Shown here one piece after another: positions 37,627 through 47,583 of a DNA stretch of 64,000 bases (the stretch's first letter is position 1; each line of letters starts with the position of its first letter). The notes under the pieces are model-generated. The model did no database searches, was not told the DNA's origin, and was given only the letters and a program-made list of their open reading frames with translations. Made by a program: the position numbers and the translations under genes. The DNA is from Candidatus Accumulibacter affinis. GTDB taxonomy: Bacteria > Pseudomonadota > Gammaproteobacteria > Burkholderiales > Rhodocyclaceae. The DNA is taken from the NCBI GenBank assembly GCA_016713625.1, contig JADJOT010000008.1, forward strand, positions 1-64,000. Reading direction: 5' to 3'.

Positions 37627-40600
37627 TTGGAGTTCCTGACCAACTATCTTGAGCGGCTGACGGTCGCGAGCCGCATGCTGGGCTTTGCCGCGGTCGCCTT
37701 TCTTGCGGTGCTCGCCGTCGGGCTGTCGATCTTCCCGCAATTGCAGACGCTCGCCGAAATCAACCGCAGCTTCTACCAGTTTCCGCATAGCGCGCTGAGT
37801 ACCGCCAAGGATCTGCAATACGAGCTGCTGCACATGCGTCACCTGCTGCGCGATCTGCTCAGGGAGCCGGACCCGGACAAGCGCGCGCAACTAGCCAAGG
37901 AAATGCAGCATAGCGACGACCGATTCTTTGCCGGCGTGCGCAGGCTGCAGGCGGCCTACGGGGGACCCGCGCAGGACGTTGCCCAGGCGGAAACCCTGTA
38001 TCGCGCTGTGCTGGCTTCGCGGGCGGTGACGCTAGACCAATTTCGCAGCGGTGCCGTCGAGGTGGCGCGCCGCAGAACCTTGGATTCGGCGCCGGAAAAC
38101 CCGGCGCTGCAACTGGCAGAACGCCTGGATCAGATCAGCAAGCTCTCGTCGGCGAGTGCTCGGGCGATGGATCAGCAGGCAATCGAGATTTATCGGAGTG
38201 AACGGCAGCAGGCGATCTACCTTGTCGCGGCAAGCCTGGCCGTGCTGCTCCTGGCGGCTTTCATTTTCGCCCGCTCGATTACCCTGCCGCTGCGCCGTCT
38301 GCGTAACAGCATCGTCGCCTTGTCGGAGGGAAAGCTGGGGCAGGTCATTCCCGCCCAGGATCAGAAGAATGAGATCGGCGAGATTGGTCGCGGCGTGGCG
38401 ATTTTGCAGACGGTCTATCAGAGGATGGCAGCACAACGCTGGATCAGGACCAATATCGCCGCGATCTCGGGAGACCTGCAACAGGCAGCGACTTTCACCG
38501 AGCTGGCGAGCAAGGTCATGGCGTGCCTGCCACGCCTGCTGGGTGCCGTGGAAGGGGCATTCTTCATCGTTACCGAGGATCGCCGGACGCTGAAATTGAT
38601 CGCTACTTACGGCAAGCCCAGCGGCCAGGAAGTGATGTTCATTGCCGTGGGCGAGGGGCTGGTCGGTCAGTGTGCAAGAGATGGCCAGTTGCTGGACATC
38701 AACAATTCGCGCCTGGACGATCCGCAGCTTCCCCAGGGGCTTGCGGCGAGCGCAGCGGCGGCGATTCTGCTGGTCCCGGTGGTGCGCTCCGAAAGGTGCC
38801 TGGCGGTCATCGAACTGGCCGCCGCCAGACCCTTCAGCGAGGACGAACGGGCTGTAATCGATGGCTTGCTACCGATCGTGGCGATGAACCTGGAAATCAT
38901 CGAGCGTAGCACGCGCACCCACAGGCTGCTGGAAGCCACCCAGGAGCAGGCGGCACAGCTGGAAAAACAGGCGGCCGAGCTGGCCTCGCTCGAAGAGCAT
39001 AGTCGCCTGATCCTGGGGTCGGTGAGCGACGGCATCCTGGGTCTCGATGTCGATGGTCGCCTGATCTTTGCCAACCCGGCCGTCCTCGGACTGCTCGGCT
39101 TCAGTGATTCGGAACTGCTCGGGACACACTTCCACGCGCGTGCCCACTATGCCTATCCGGATGGCCGCTTTTTTCCCTACGAACACTGTCCGATGCATCT
39201 GACCTCGCGCGATGGACAGGTACGCAAAGTGGATAACGAAGTACTGTGGCGCAAGGACGGCTCGCCGCTGGCGGTCGAATATGCCACGACGCCATTCTAC
39301 AAGGCAGGCGTGCTGCTCGGTACGGTCGTCGTCCTGCGTGACATTAGCGCCCGCCGAACCGCTGAGGAACACATACGGCAAGCCCATGAAGAACAGACCG
39401 CCATCTTTGCAACGGCCAGCCTGGGAATCGCTTTCATCAAACGCGAGCGGTTTGTCAATGTTAATCGCCGGCTGGAGGAGTTGCTCGCTTATGCTCCGGA
39501 AGAGCTGATCGGCCAGGCGGCCGGAGTCTGTCTGCCGGACAGGGAATATCCGGATGGGGTCGAAAACCTGAACGCCGATCTGATGCGTGGCGACATCGTC
39601 AAGCACGTAATGGAGTTGCAGCGCAAGGACGGATCGCGTTTCTGGTGCCGGATCAGCGGCCGTGCCGTCGATGCCCGCAAGCTGTCCCAGGGAACCGTGT
39701 GGATGTTCGAGGACGTGACCAAGGAGCGGGAGGCTGCAGAAGCGATGCAACGGGCCAGGGATCTGGCCGAGGAAACCACGCGGATGAAGACCGGCTTTCT
39801 GGCCACCATGAGCCACGAAATCCGTACCCCGATGAACGCCATCATTGGCATGTCGCATCTGGTGCTGAAGACCGACCTCAACCCCCGTCAGCGCGACTAC
39901 GTAAAAAAGATCCAGGATTCGGGTCGGCATCTGCTCGGCATCGTCAATGACGTTCTCGATTTTTCGAAGGTTGAGGCCGGCAAGCTGGCGGTCGAGCGAA
40001 CCGAGTTCGCACTCGAAGAGGTGCTCGACAATGTGGCCAACCTGATTGCCGAGAAAGCCAGCGCCAAGGGCCTCGAACTGGTTTTCGATGTCGATCCGGC
40101 GGTACCTTCGCAGCTGCTCGGCGATCCCTTGCGCCTCGGCCAAATCCTCATCAACTACGGCAACAACGCGGTGAAGTTCACCGAGCAGGGTGAGGTCGAC
40201 ATCCGTGTCAGCGTCCAGTCGAGCGACGACCTGAGCCTGCTGCTCCGTTTTGCCGTCAGCGACACGGGTCTGGGCTTGACCGAGGAAGAGATGGGGCGGC
40301 TTTTTCAGAGTTTTTCACAGGCCGATACCTCGACCACCCGGCGATTTGGCGGCACTGGTCTCGGCCTGGCGATTTCCAAGAAGCTCGCCGAGTTGATGGG
40401 TGGCGAAGTTGGCGTGCGTAGCGAATACGGCAAGGGTTCCACATTCTGGTTTACCGCGCGCCTTGGCCGTGCTGCGCAGGTAGCGCGTGCGCTGATGCCA
40501 AGTCCGGATCTGCGCGGACGCCGGGTGCTGGTAGTGGATGATAATGCGACTGCGCGCGCGGTCATCCGCGATCTGCTCAAGGCAATGAGCTTTGTCGTTA

Positions 40601-41979
40601 CCGATGTGGCTTCGGGCGAGGCGGCAGTCGAGGAAGTCGCTCGCGGCGCGGCGGCCGATCCGTACCAGATCGTCTTCCTGGATTGGCAGATGCCCGGCAT
40701 GAATGGCGTGCAGACCGCCAGGCAGATCCTCGCGCTGGCTTTGTCGCCTATGCCGCAGCTGGTGATGATCAGCGCAGACAGCTCGCAGGAGATGCTCGAG
40801 CAAGCCACAGCAGTCGGCATCCGCGATATTCTGCTTAAACCGGTCAATGCTTCGCTGCTCTTCGACAGCGCGATCCGCCTGATTGGCGGTGCCGGGAGCG
40901 AATTGCCCGCGCCAGCGGCGACGCCGCCTCTGCTCGACCAGCGGCTGGCGGCGATCAAGGGCGCGCAGGTGCTGCTGGTCGAGGACAATGAGCTCAATCA
41001 GGAGGTGGCTCGCGAGCTGCTGGCCGGTGCCGGCCTGCTGGTTGACCTGGCCGAAAACGGTGCCGTGGCCGTCAGCAAGGTACGCTCGCACAGCTACGAT
41101 GTCGTCCTGATGGATCTGCACATGCCGCTGATGGATGGGCTTACGGCGACGCGGGCGATCAGGCAATTCTCCGAGCATGCCGATCTGCCGATCGTCGCCA
41201 TGACGGCCAACGCCATGCCTGTCGACCGCAGCAGGTGCCTGGAGGCAGGGATGGTCGATTTCGTTGCCAAGCCGATCGAGCCCGACCAACTCTGGCAGGC
41301 CTTGCTCAAGTGCGTAAAGCCGAAGGTCCTGAAGGCCCAGGCGCAGTCGCTGCTGGCCGGGCCGACCAGCGATCCGGAGCTGCTTGCCCTCCTGGAGATT
41401 GCGGGTCTCGACACGGTCAATGCCCTGCGCCGGGTGCTTGGCAAGAAAGCGCTCTATCTGTCGATGTTGCGCAAGTTCGTCGCCGGCCAGCAGCATGTCG
41501 CGGCTGAGATCGTCGCCGCGCTGGACGCTGCCGACTGGCCAGCGGCCGAGTTGCTGGCGCATACCCTGAAGGGTGTTGCCGCGAACATTGGCGCCAACGA
41601 ACTGCAAGCCGAGGCAGCGCTTCTGGAAGCGGCCATCCAGCAGCGGCGAGAGCGAATCGAGCTTGCTGCGCTACTCGATTCTGCGGCTGGAATACTGGCC
41701 GTGCTGATCGCGGAACTGAACGCAAAGCTGCCGATCGAAGCAAGCGAGGCCGTCGCTGTCGACCCGCTGCGTTTGCAGAGCGTTTGCTGCAAACTGGCGA
41801 ATTTGCTGGCTGAAAGCGATTCGGAGGCGGGCGACGTGGTCGACGCAGAGGCCGATCTGCTGCGCGCCGCTTTTGCTGGTAGCTATCGTGCAATTGAGAC
41901 GGCTGTCCGCGGCTTCGACTATGAAGCGGCGCTGATGGCGCTGCGCGCCAGTGCCGGCAGTGCCGGCATCACTGTTTGA
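37627..41979 (+). CDS. Hybrid sensor histidine kinase with two receivers and Hpt
   Basis: 1450 residues from TTG 37627, with GGAG a few bases before; no ATG gives the first helix in full. Order: membrane helix (about 16-36), periplasmic sensor region, second helix (about 197-217), HAMP (218-265), GAF (271-428), two PAS domains (453-570 and 580-700), HisKA with phospho-His 730 in MSHEIRTPMNAIIGMS, ATPase with N-box and DTGLGL/GGTGLGL boxes, receiver 1 (Asp 1019 in FLDWQMPGMNG), receiver 2 (Asp 1163 in LMDLHMPLMDG), and Hpt (His 1312 in AHTLKG). All phosphotransfer residues are present. The HD-GYP response regulator 12 bases downstream is a likely output. Signal unknown. Confidence 0.9.
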   Translation: MEFLTNYLERLTVASRMLGFAAVAFLAVLAVGLSIFPQLQTLAEINRSFYQFPHSALSTAKDLQYELLHMRHLLRDLLREPDPDKRAQLAKEMQHSDDRFFAGVRRLQAAYGGPAQDVAQAETLYRAVLASRAVTLDQFRSGAVEVARRRTLDSAPENPALQLAERLDQISKLSSASARAMDQQAIEIYRSERQQAIYLVAASLAVLLLAAFIFARSITLPLRRLRNSIVALSEGKLGQVIPAQDQKNEIGEIGRGVAILQTVYQRMAAQRWIRTNIAAISGDLQQAATFTELASKVMACLPRLLGAVEGAFFIVTEDRRTLKLIATYGKPSGQEVMFIAVGEGLVGQCARDGQLLDINNSRLDDPQLPQGLAASAAAAILLVPVVRSERCLAVIELAAARPFSEDERAVIDGLLPIVAMNLEIIERSTRTHRLLEATQEQAAQLEKQAAELASLEEHSRLILGSVSDGILGLDVDGRLIFANPAVLGLLGFSDSELLGTHFHARAHYAYPDGRFFPYEHCPMHLTSRDGQVRKVDNEVLWRKDGSPLAVEYATTPFYKAGVLLGTVVVLRDISARRTAEEHIRQAHEEQTAIFATASLGIAFIKRERFVNVNRRLEELLAYAPEELIGQAAGVCLPDREYPDGVENLNADLMRGDIVKHVMELQRKDGSRFWCRISGRAVDARKLSQGTVWMFEDVTKEREAAEAMQRARDLAEETTRMKTGFLATMSHEIRTPMNAIIGMSHLVLKTDLNPRQRDYVKKIQDSGRHLLGIVNDVLDFSKVEAGKLAVERTEFALEEVLDNVANLIAEKASAKGLELVFDVDPAVPSQLLGDPLRLGQILINYGNNAVKFTEQGEVDIRVSVQSSDDLSLLLRFAVSDTGLGLTEEEMGRLFQSFSQADTSTTRRFGGTGLGLAISKKLAELMGGEVGVRSEYGKGSTFWFTARLGRAAQVARALMPSPDLRGRRVLVVDDNATARAVIRDLLKAMSFVVTDVASGEAAVEEVARGAAADPYQIVFLDWQMPGMNGVQTARQILALALSPMPQLVMISADSSQEMLEQATAVGIRDILLKPVNASLLFDSAIRLIGGAGSELPAPAATPPLLDQRLAAIKGAQVLLVEDNELNQEVARELLAGAGLLVDLAENGAVAVSKVRSHSYDVVLMDLHMPLMDGLTATRAIRQFSEHADLPIVAMTANAMPVDRSRCLEAGMVDFVAKPIEPDQLWQALLKCVKPKVLKAQAQSLLAGPTSDPELLALLEIAGLDTVNALRRVLGKKALYLSMLRKFVAGQQHVAAEIVAALDAADWPAAELLAHTLKGVAANIGANELQAEAALLEAAIQQRRERIELAALLDSAAGILAVLIAELNAKLPIEASEAVAVDPLRLQSVCCKLANLLAESDSEAGDVVDAEADLLRAAFAGSYRAIETAVRGFDYEAALMALRASAGSAGITV

Positions 41980-41991
41980 ACAGGGTAAGGG

Positions 41992-43155
41992 ATGGACACG
42001 GGCACTCTTGATTTCAACGCCAGAGCCACGCTTCTCGTGGTGGATGATACGCCGGACAATCTTGCGCTGATGTCGGCGCTGTTACGGGATAGCTACCAGG
42101 TCAAGGTTGCCACCCAGGGTGAGAAAGGACTCCGCATTGCCGAGTCGACATCTCCCCCGGATCTGATTCTGCTCGATGTGATGATGCCCGACATGGATGG
42201 CTACGAGGTCTGCCGGCGGCTGAAAGCCAACCCGCGGACGCGCGACATCCCGGTGATCTTCCTCACCGCCAGGTCCGAAGTGGAGGACGAGCAGAAGGGC
42301 TTGGCGCTGGGCGCCGCCGACTACATCACCAAGCCGATCAGCCCGCCAATCCTGCGCGCGCGTGTGGCCACGCAGCTCTCGCTCAAGGCCAGCGCCGATT
42401 TCCTGCGCAACAAGAACGACTTCCTTGAAGCGGAAGTGACGAGAAGGACCATGGAACTCGAGGCCGTTCAGGATGTTACCATCCTGGCCATGGCGTCACT
42501 GGCGGAGACCAGGGATTCAGAAACCGGCAAACACCTTCTGCGCACCCAACGCTACGTCAAGGCGCTGGCGGAGAGATTGCGACCACACCCGCGTTTCGCC
42601 GATTTTCTCACCGAGCAAAACATCAGGCTGTTGTTCAAGTCGGCACCTCTGCACGATATCGGCAAGGTCGGTATCCCCGATCGCATCCTGCTGAAGCCAG
42701 GCCGCTTCGAGCCGCATGAGCTGGAGATCATGAAAAGTCACACCCTGCTGGGCAAGGATGCGATCCAGCTTGCTGAAGACTGGCTGGGCAAGCCGGTCGA
42801 GTTTCTCACCCTGGCCAAGGAGATCGCCCTCTGTCACCAAGAGAAATGGGACGGCAGCGGCTATCCGGAGGGCCTCTCCGGCGACAGCATTCCCGTATCA
42901 GCGCGTCTGATGGCGGTTGCCGACGTCTACGACGCGCTGATCAGCCGCCGCCTGTACAAGGAACCGATGACGCATGCGCAGGCGGCACAGATTATCGTTG
43001 ATGGGCGTGGAAGCCACTTCGACCCAGACGTGGTCGATGCCTTCGTGGCGGTTGAAAGGGAGTTTCAGTTGATTGCAGAGTCCTTTCCCGATTCCGACGA
43101 AGACCTGCAGAAGAAAATCGAGTTTCTCGCTCAGGCCGTTGCAGTGGACGTCTAA
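41992..43155 (+). CDS. Response regulator with HD-GYP phosphodiesterase output
   Basis: 387 residues. Receiver domain at 12-130 with phospho-Asp in LILLDVMMPDMDG and the conserved Lys in YITKPISPP. A short coiled linker leads to an HD-GYP domain with HDIGKVGIPDRILLKPG and HQEKWDGSGYP, all catalytic residues intact. HD-GYP enzymes hydrolyse cyclic di-GMP. It is 12 bases downstream of the hybrid kinase, so the pair probably forms one phosphorelay. The last four bases overlap the convergent gene on the other strand. Confidence 0.92.
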   Translation: MDTGTLDFNARATLLVVDDTPDNLALMSALLRDSYQVKVATQGEKGLRIAESTSPPDLILLDVMMPDMDGYEVCRRLKANPRTRDIPVIFLTARSEVEDEQKGLALGAADYITKPISPPILRARVATQLSLKASADFLRNKNDFLEAEVTRRTMELEAVQDVTILAMASLAETRDSETGKHLLRTQRYVKALAERLRPHPRFADFLTEQNIRLLFKSAPLHDIGKVGIPDRILLKPGRFEPHELEIMKSHTLLGKDAIQLAEDWLGKPVEFLTLAKEIALCHQEKWDGSGYPEGLSGDSIPVSARLMAVADVYDALISRRLYKEPMTHAQAAQIIVDGRGSHFDPDVVDAFVAVEREFQLIAESFPDSDEDLQKKIEFLAQAVAVDV

Positions 43156-43910
43156 GGGCGGCTGTTGGCCTGCTCGCCGGCGTGCTCCGAAGGCGTGTCT
43201 GTGGCAACAAGCAACTCCTGCAGCGTCGCTCGCAACTCGGCGACGGCAAGTTCCAGGTGAGTCACCCGTTGTTCGAGTTCCGCCTGTCCGCTGACTTGCG
43301 CACGCACGGCTGCGTCCCCATCGCTGGCCAGCGTGCCTGCGCCGCAGAGCAGATGTGCCCAGCGATGTTCGCGGCAGCCGGGCTGTTTGGGCAGCTTGAT
43401 CACCAGCGCGCCGCTACTGCGTCCCGCCAGTTCTTCGAGATACGCTTCGACCGAGGAGCTGTCGTCAAAGCGGTACAGTCGCTCGCTGTTGGCGCGCAAC
43501 TCGCTGACCGTCTGCGCGCCGCGTAGTGCCAGCATCGCCAGCATGGCCACGCCCGCCTGCGGTAGCCCGTAGACCTTGCCGAAATTCTGTGCATAACGCA
43601 GCACACGACCCGATGCGCCATAGGTCTCAATCACCAGAACGCGGCTGCGCAGTTCCTCGAGTGCCGCCTGTACCTCGCTTTCCGGCACGCTGATCACCGG
43701 TTCGCGCGCCGACTTCTGGTTGCAACCCAGGGTCAGGCTGTTCAGCGTCAGTGGATAGCTGTCGGGAGTGGTCTTTTCCTTCTCGATCAGCACACCGAGG
43801 ATGCGCGCCTCGAGAAAGCTCAGGAGTGGTTGGGGATTTGGCACGGGCAGCCTCGCTTGAACAGCGGATTGGTCGGGGGCAGGATCAAGCTCAAGCGAAC
43901 AACTGCCCAT
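43152..43910 (-). CDS. yceH: YceH family protein (DUF480)
   Basis: 252 residues with two winged-helix-like modules: LEARILGVLIEKEKTTPDSYPLTLN, then a GNQKS-like CNQKSAREPV stretch and YRFDDSSSVEAYLEELAG. The protein family is conserved but its function is not known. The C-terminal part (about 205-250) is a predicted coiled coil. The first 20 bases overlap the end of prfC, so it is translated from the same message. A start at MGSCSLEL is used because no other ATG precedes the conserved region. Confidence 0.85.
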   Translation of the reverse strand: MGSCSLELDPAPDQSAVQARLPVPNPQPLLSFLEARILGVLIEKEKTTPDSYPLTLNSLTLGCNQKSAREPVISVPESEVQAALEELRSRVLVIETYGASGRVLRYAQNFGKVYGLPQAGVAMLAMLALRGAQTVSELRANSERLYRFDDSSSVEAYLEELAGRSSGALVIKLPKQPGCREHRWAHLLCGAGTLASDGDAAVRAQVSGQAELEQRVTHLELAVAELRATLQELLVATDTPSEHAGEQANSRP

Positions 43911-45525
43911 GTTCGCGCGAGTCGTGGAAGCCGACGCGCGGCCACTTTTCGCTGGTCACTTCCAGGTTGTAGCGCGTGCTTGCCAGGTAGACCGGGTTGC
44001 CGTCCACATCCCTGGCCATGCGATGGAGTTGCTCGCGCTCAAAATTGCGTCGCGTCGCATCGTCGGGAAAAGTCAGCCAGCGGGCCGTGTAAATGTCGGC
44101 CGTTTCGAAGATGGCGTCGACCTTGTACTCGGTCTTCAGGCGTTGCGCGACGACTTCGAACTGCAGGTTGCCGACCGCACCGAGCAGCAGCGCGCCGCTG
44201 GCCAGGTTCTCGAAGACCTGGATCGCCCCCTCTTCGCCAAGCTCCTGCAAGCCCTTCAGCAACTGCTTGCTTTTCAGCGGGTCGCGCAGGCGCGCCGCCC
44301 GGAAGAGCTCAGGGGAGAAGTAGGGGATGCCCTTGAAGCTCAGGGTCTCGCCTTCGCTCAGGCAGTCGCCGATATGCAGGTTGCCGTGGTTATGAATGCC
44401 GATGATGTCGCCGGCGACGGCGTCGTCCATGAGCAGCCGCTCGTTGGCCATGAAGGTCAGCACGTTGGCCAGCTTCATCTCGCGATCGAGGCGAATGTGC
44501 CTGACCTTCATTCCCGGCGTGTAGCGCCCCGAGCAGACGCGGAAGAAAGCGATGCGGTCGCGGTGCTTGGGGTCCATGTTGGCCTGAATCTTGAAAACGA
44601 AGCCGCTGAACGCTGGCTCTGCAGGTTCCACCAGGCGCTTGCCACCGTTGCGTTCCTGTGGTGGAGGCGCCCAGTCGAGCAGCGCCTGCAGAATCTCCTG
44701 GACGCCGAAGTTGTTGATCGCCGACCCGAAGAAGACCGGTGACTGCCGCCCGGCGAGAAAATCGACCAGATCGAAAGGGCTGCTGGCGCTCTGGATCAGA
44801 TCGACATCGTCGCGCAGCTTGCCCACCTCGCCCGGGAACTGCGCATCGAGGACGGGGTTGTCGAGCCCGTCCAGCCGCTCCGATTCGCTGCGCCGCTCCT
44901 CGCCGGCGGCAAAGTGCAGCAGGCGGTCGTTCAACAGGTGATAGACGCCACGAAAGGTCTTGCCCATGCCGATCGGCCAGGTGATCGGAGCGCACTCGAT
45001 GCCAAGCACCGCTTCAATCTCCTCGAGGAGGTCGAAAGGCTCGCGTACTTCCCGGTCGAACTTGTTGACGAAGGTGATGATTGGCGTGTCGCGCATGCGG
45101 CAGACGTTGAGCAGTTTGATCGTCTGTGCTTCAACCCCCTTGGCGGCGTCGATGACCATTACCGCCGCATCCACCGCGGTCAACACGCGGTAAGTATCTT
45201 CCGAAAAATCCTCGTGCCCTGGCGTATCGAGGAGATTGATGGTGTGCTGCTGGTACTCGAACTGCATCACCGAGCTGGTCACCGAGATGCCGCGCTGCTT
45301 CTCCACCTCCATCCAGTCCGAGGTGGCATGACGAGCGCTCTTGCGTCCCTTGACCGTGCCGGCAAGCTGGATCGCGCCGCCGAAGAGGAGCAGTTTCTCG
45401 GTCAGCGTCGTCTTGCCCGCGTCGGGGTGGGAGATGATCGCAAAGGTGCGGCGTTTGGCGACGTCGCGGAGGATTTCGGGGGGGAAGCGGCTATCGTCCC
45501 GGGGGTCGCTCAGGGGCTTACTCAT
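43891..45525 (-). CDS. prfC: Peptide chain release factor 3
   Basis: 544 residues, translational GTPase. Motifs: G1 SHPDAGKTTL, switch region RGISVTSSVMQFEY, G3 DTPGHEDFSED, G4 NKFDR, then the RF3-specific domain (FFGSAINNFGVQEIL). RF3 removes RF1 or RF2 from the ribosome after peptide release. The N-terminal extension MSKPLSDPRDDS is short. It overlaps yceH at its 3' end. Confidence 0.95.
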   Translation of the reverse strand: MSKPLSDPRDDSRFPPEILRDVAKRRTFAIISHPDAGKTTLTEKLLLFGGAIQLAGTVKGRKSARHATSDWMEVEKQRGISVTSSVMQFEYQQHTINLLDTPGHEDFSEDTYRVLTAVDAAVMVIDAAKGVEAQTIKLLNVCRMRDTPIITFVNKFDREVREPFDLLEEIEAVLGIECAPITWPIGMGKTFRGVYHLLNDRLLHFAAGEERRSESERLDGLDNPVLDAQFPGEVGKLRDDVDLIQSASSPFDLVDFLAGRQSPVFFGSAINNFGVQEILQALLDWAPPPQERNGGKRLVEPAEPAFSGFVFKIQANMDPKHRDRIAFFRVCSGRYTPGMKVRHIRLDREMKLANVLTFMANERLLMDDAVAGDIIGIHNHGNLHIGDCLSEGETLSFKGIPYFSPELFRAARLRDPLKSKQLLKGLQELGEEGAIQVFENLASGALLLGAVGNLQFEVVAQRLKTEYKVDAIFETADIYTARWLTFPDDATRRNFEREQLHRMARDVDGNPVYLASTRYNLEVTSEKWPRVGFHDSREHGQLFA

Positions 45526-45730
45526 CTGCAGGCTTTCGGCGGCAACAAAAGCCGCCGGTCGGGAAATGGAAAGCGGACCCGCCGGCGGCGCACGGCGTGG
45601 ACTATAGCAAGACTAGCCCCCTGCCGGAACCTACTCCTACTTCGCCGCTTTACGGTGGGTGTTTCTCCTGGTGCGTGGCCATGGCACGAATGGTGGCGCC
45701 GTCGTCTACCGGCAGCGACGATCGCGAAGC

Positions 45731-46135
45731 TCAACCATCGTTGATGCCAAAGGTCCCCGGCGCGCGTGGCGGGTCATGCGGTCCGCCCGAACCGCCTGGT
45801 ACCGGGTAATCTCCCGGCCTTCGGTAATCGTGTGAGCGGCGATAGTCCTCGCGTTCGCGTTCGCGATAACGCTCCTTGGCCTCACGTTCGGCCTCTTTTC
45901 TGCCACGCTCATACGCCTTGTCATGGTCCCTGGAATTGTAGCTTCGGTTCAGGTTCTGGCGCTCGGCGTCGCGATAACCTTGTTGGTAAGCCGAGTTGCC
46001 GTCCGACTGGCGGCGATTATCGTATTGGTAATCCTGGTAGGGGTTATCGTAGGATGCGGTGGGGTAGCAGCCTGTCGCTCCGAGCACGGCGCCGATGGTG
46101 GCAATGATGGAAAGGCGCTTGAAGTAAAGTGGCAT
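45731..46135 (-). CDS. Small charged lipoprotein, hypothetical
   Basis: 134 residues. Signal peptide with lipobox GATGC (Cys 23) indicates a lipidated, probably periplasmic or outer-membrane protein. The rest is highly charged: Asn/Gln/Tyr-rich (about 27-65), then alternating Arg and Glu (EREAKERYREREREDY), then a Gly/Pro-rich tail. No known domain. AGGAGAAA sits upstream. Function unknown. Confidence 0.65.
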   Translation of the reverse strand: MPLYFKRLSIIATIGAVLGATGCYPTASYDNPYQDYQYDNRRQSDGNSAYQQGYRDAERQNLNRSYNSRDHDKAYERGRKEAEREAKERYREREREDYRRSHDYRRPGDYPVPGGSGGPHDPPRAPGTFGINDG

Positions 46136-46434
46136 ATGGCATTTCTCCTTGAGTGATCACTAACCGATCTGGCCGGAGTGTCCTGACCAAATCGTCAATG
46201 AGCTGCAGCTGCGAGGTCAAGTCTAGCATTCCAATATCAAACGAATCATGCTTCGCTTGCCGGAGGGCTGAACACCGCGCGCGAAGTGTGGTCCAAAGCG
46301 GAGGCGATAAGCGCGGACTCCCCTAGTCCCCGGCAGCACCTTGCTGAGCTGGCATTGAACAGCTGATCATCGCGTCAAAGGACGGGACTGCCGATGGCGC
46401 TGGCGGGGCCCCCGGATCGATCGAGGCCAAAGAC
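46136..46434. other. Divergent intergenic region
   Basis: 299 bases between the lipoprotein gene and the esterase gene, which point apart. Promoters for both should lie here; I saw no convincing -10/-35 pair and no RNA gene or repeat. Confidence 0.4.
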
Positions 46435-47466
46435 ATGGCAATACGCAAGCGAAAACCCCTTCTTGGCCGCTCATTCCAGCGCGCGCTGACGGCCGTCACG
46501 CGGCAGGCCATACGCGCCGGTTCGCAGGCGATGACGCAGGGGCTGCGTGCGGCGCCCAAGCTGCGTGCGAACACTCCTGCCAGACGCAATCCAGTGAAGA
46601 AGACAGACTGCAGCACCGGCCTCACCATTGGCACAGCCGGCGCGCGGCGCTATCGGATCTACCAGCCCCCCGGTCTGCGGCGGAATGAGCGCCTGCCGCT
46701 GTTGGTCATGCTGCACGGTTGTGGGCAGGACGCCGAAGCGCTGGCCGCGAGCAGCCGGATGAACTTGGTTGCCGCGCGCGAGCGCTTCTTTGTGCTCTAC
46801 CCCGAGCAGGATCGTCTGTCCAACGCGGCTGGTTGCTGGAACTGGTACGACACACGTTCGGGTCGGGCGCAGGCTGAGGCCGGTAGCATCGACGCGGCGA
46901 TCAGGCAGGTTTGCCGGCTGCAACCGGTCGACCCGGAGCGCATCGCGCTGGCCGGTCTATCGGCGGGTGCGGGAATGGCGGCATTGCTCGCGTTGCGCCA
47001 TCCTGATCGGTTTCGGGCGATTGCGATGCATTCGGGGATCGCCCCGGGCGTCGCGCATTCTTCGGCGACGGCGTTGATGGCGATGTGCGGGCAGCGGGCT
47101 GCGCCGATACCCCCGGCACGGCTCGCTAGCGAAGTGCGCCTGCCTGGGCTGCTGGTGATCCAGGGCAGTCGCGACCCTGTCGTCGCGCCGAGCAACGGCG
47201 CCGAAGCGGTTCGCCTGTGGGCCGCTCGCGGGGGCGCGAAAGCGGGCACGCGGCGCATCGTGCAACGCGGCGCGCGCTACGCCGCGGTGATTACCGACTA
47301 TCGCAGCTGCAGTCGGCTCGTCGCCACCCTCTGCGAGATCGAGGGGCTTGGCCATGCGTGGAGCGGCGGAGCGGCCGGCCACGCCTACAGCGATCCGCAA
47401 GGACCCGACGCGTCACGCATGATCTGGGCCTTCATGGCCAAGCAATTCGCCAGGAGCGCGGACTAG
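46435..47466 (+). CDS. PHB depolymerase-family esterase
   Basis: 343 residues, alpha/beta hydrolase of the polyhydroxybutyrate depolymerase/feruloyl esterase group. Serine nucleophile in GLSAGAG, oxyanion-hole motif LHGCGQ, Asp in GSRDPVVAPSN and His in GLGHAWSGG. The N-terminal 60 residues are basic and lack a signal peptide, so an intracellular enzyme is likely. It could mobilise stored PHB or act on another ester; the family is broad, so the substrate is not certain. Confidence 0.8.
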   Translation: MAIRKRKPLLGRSFQRALTAVTRQAIRAGSQAMTQGLRAAPKLRANTPARRNPVKKTDCSTGLTIGTAGARRYRIYQPPGLRRNERLPLLVMLHGCGQDAEALAASSRMNLVAARERFFVLYPEQDRLSNAAGCWNWYDTRSGRAQAEAGSIDAAIRQVCRLQPVDPERIALAGLSAGAGMAALLALRHPDRFRAIAMHSGIAPGVAHSSATALMAMCGQRAAPIPPARLASEVRLPGLLVIQGSRDPVVAPSNGAEAVRLWAARGGAKAGTRRIVQRGARYAAVITDYRSCSRLVATLCEIEGLGHAWSGGAAGHAYSDPQGPDASRMIWAFMAKQFARSAD

Positions 47467-47583
47467 CGCCGCTTGCCACTGGAATCGCGGCAGCATGCGC
47501 TGTCCGCCGCGTCGAATCCTGGGACTCTGCCTCAGTCCAAAAAACAAATCCGGCGATGGACCTGTGTAAGGCCGGCAGGTCCC

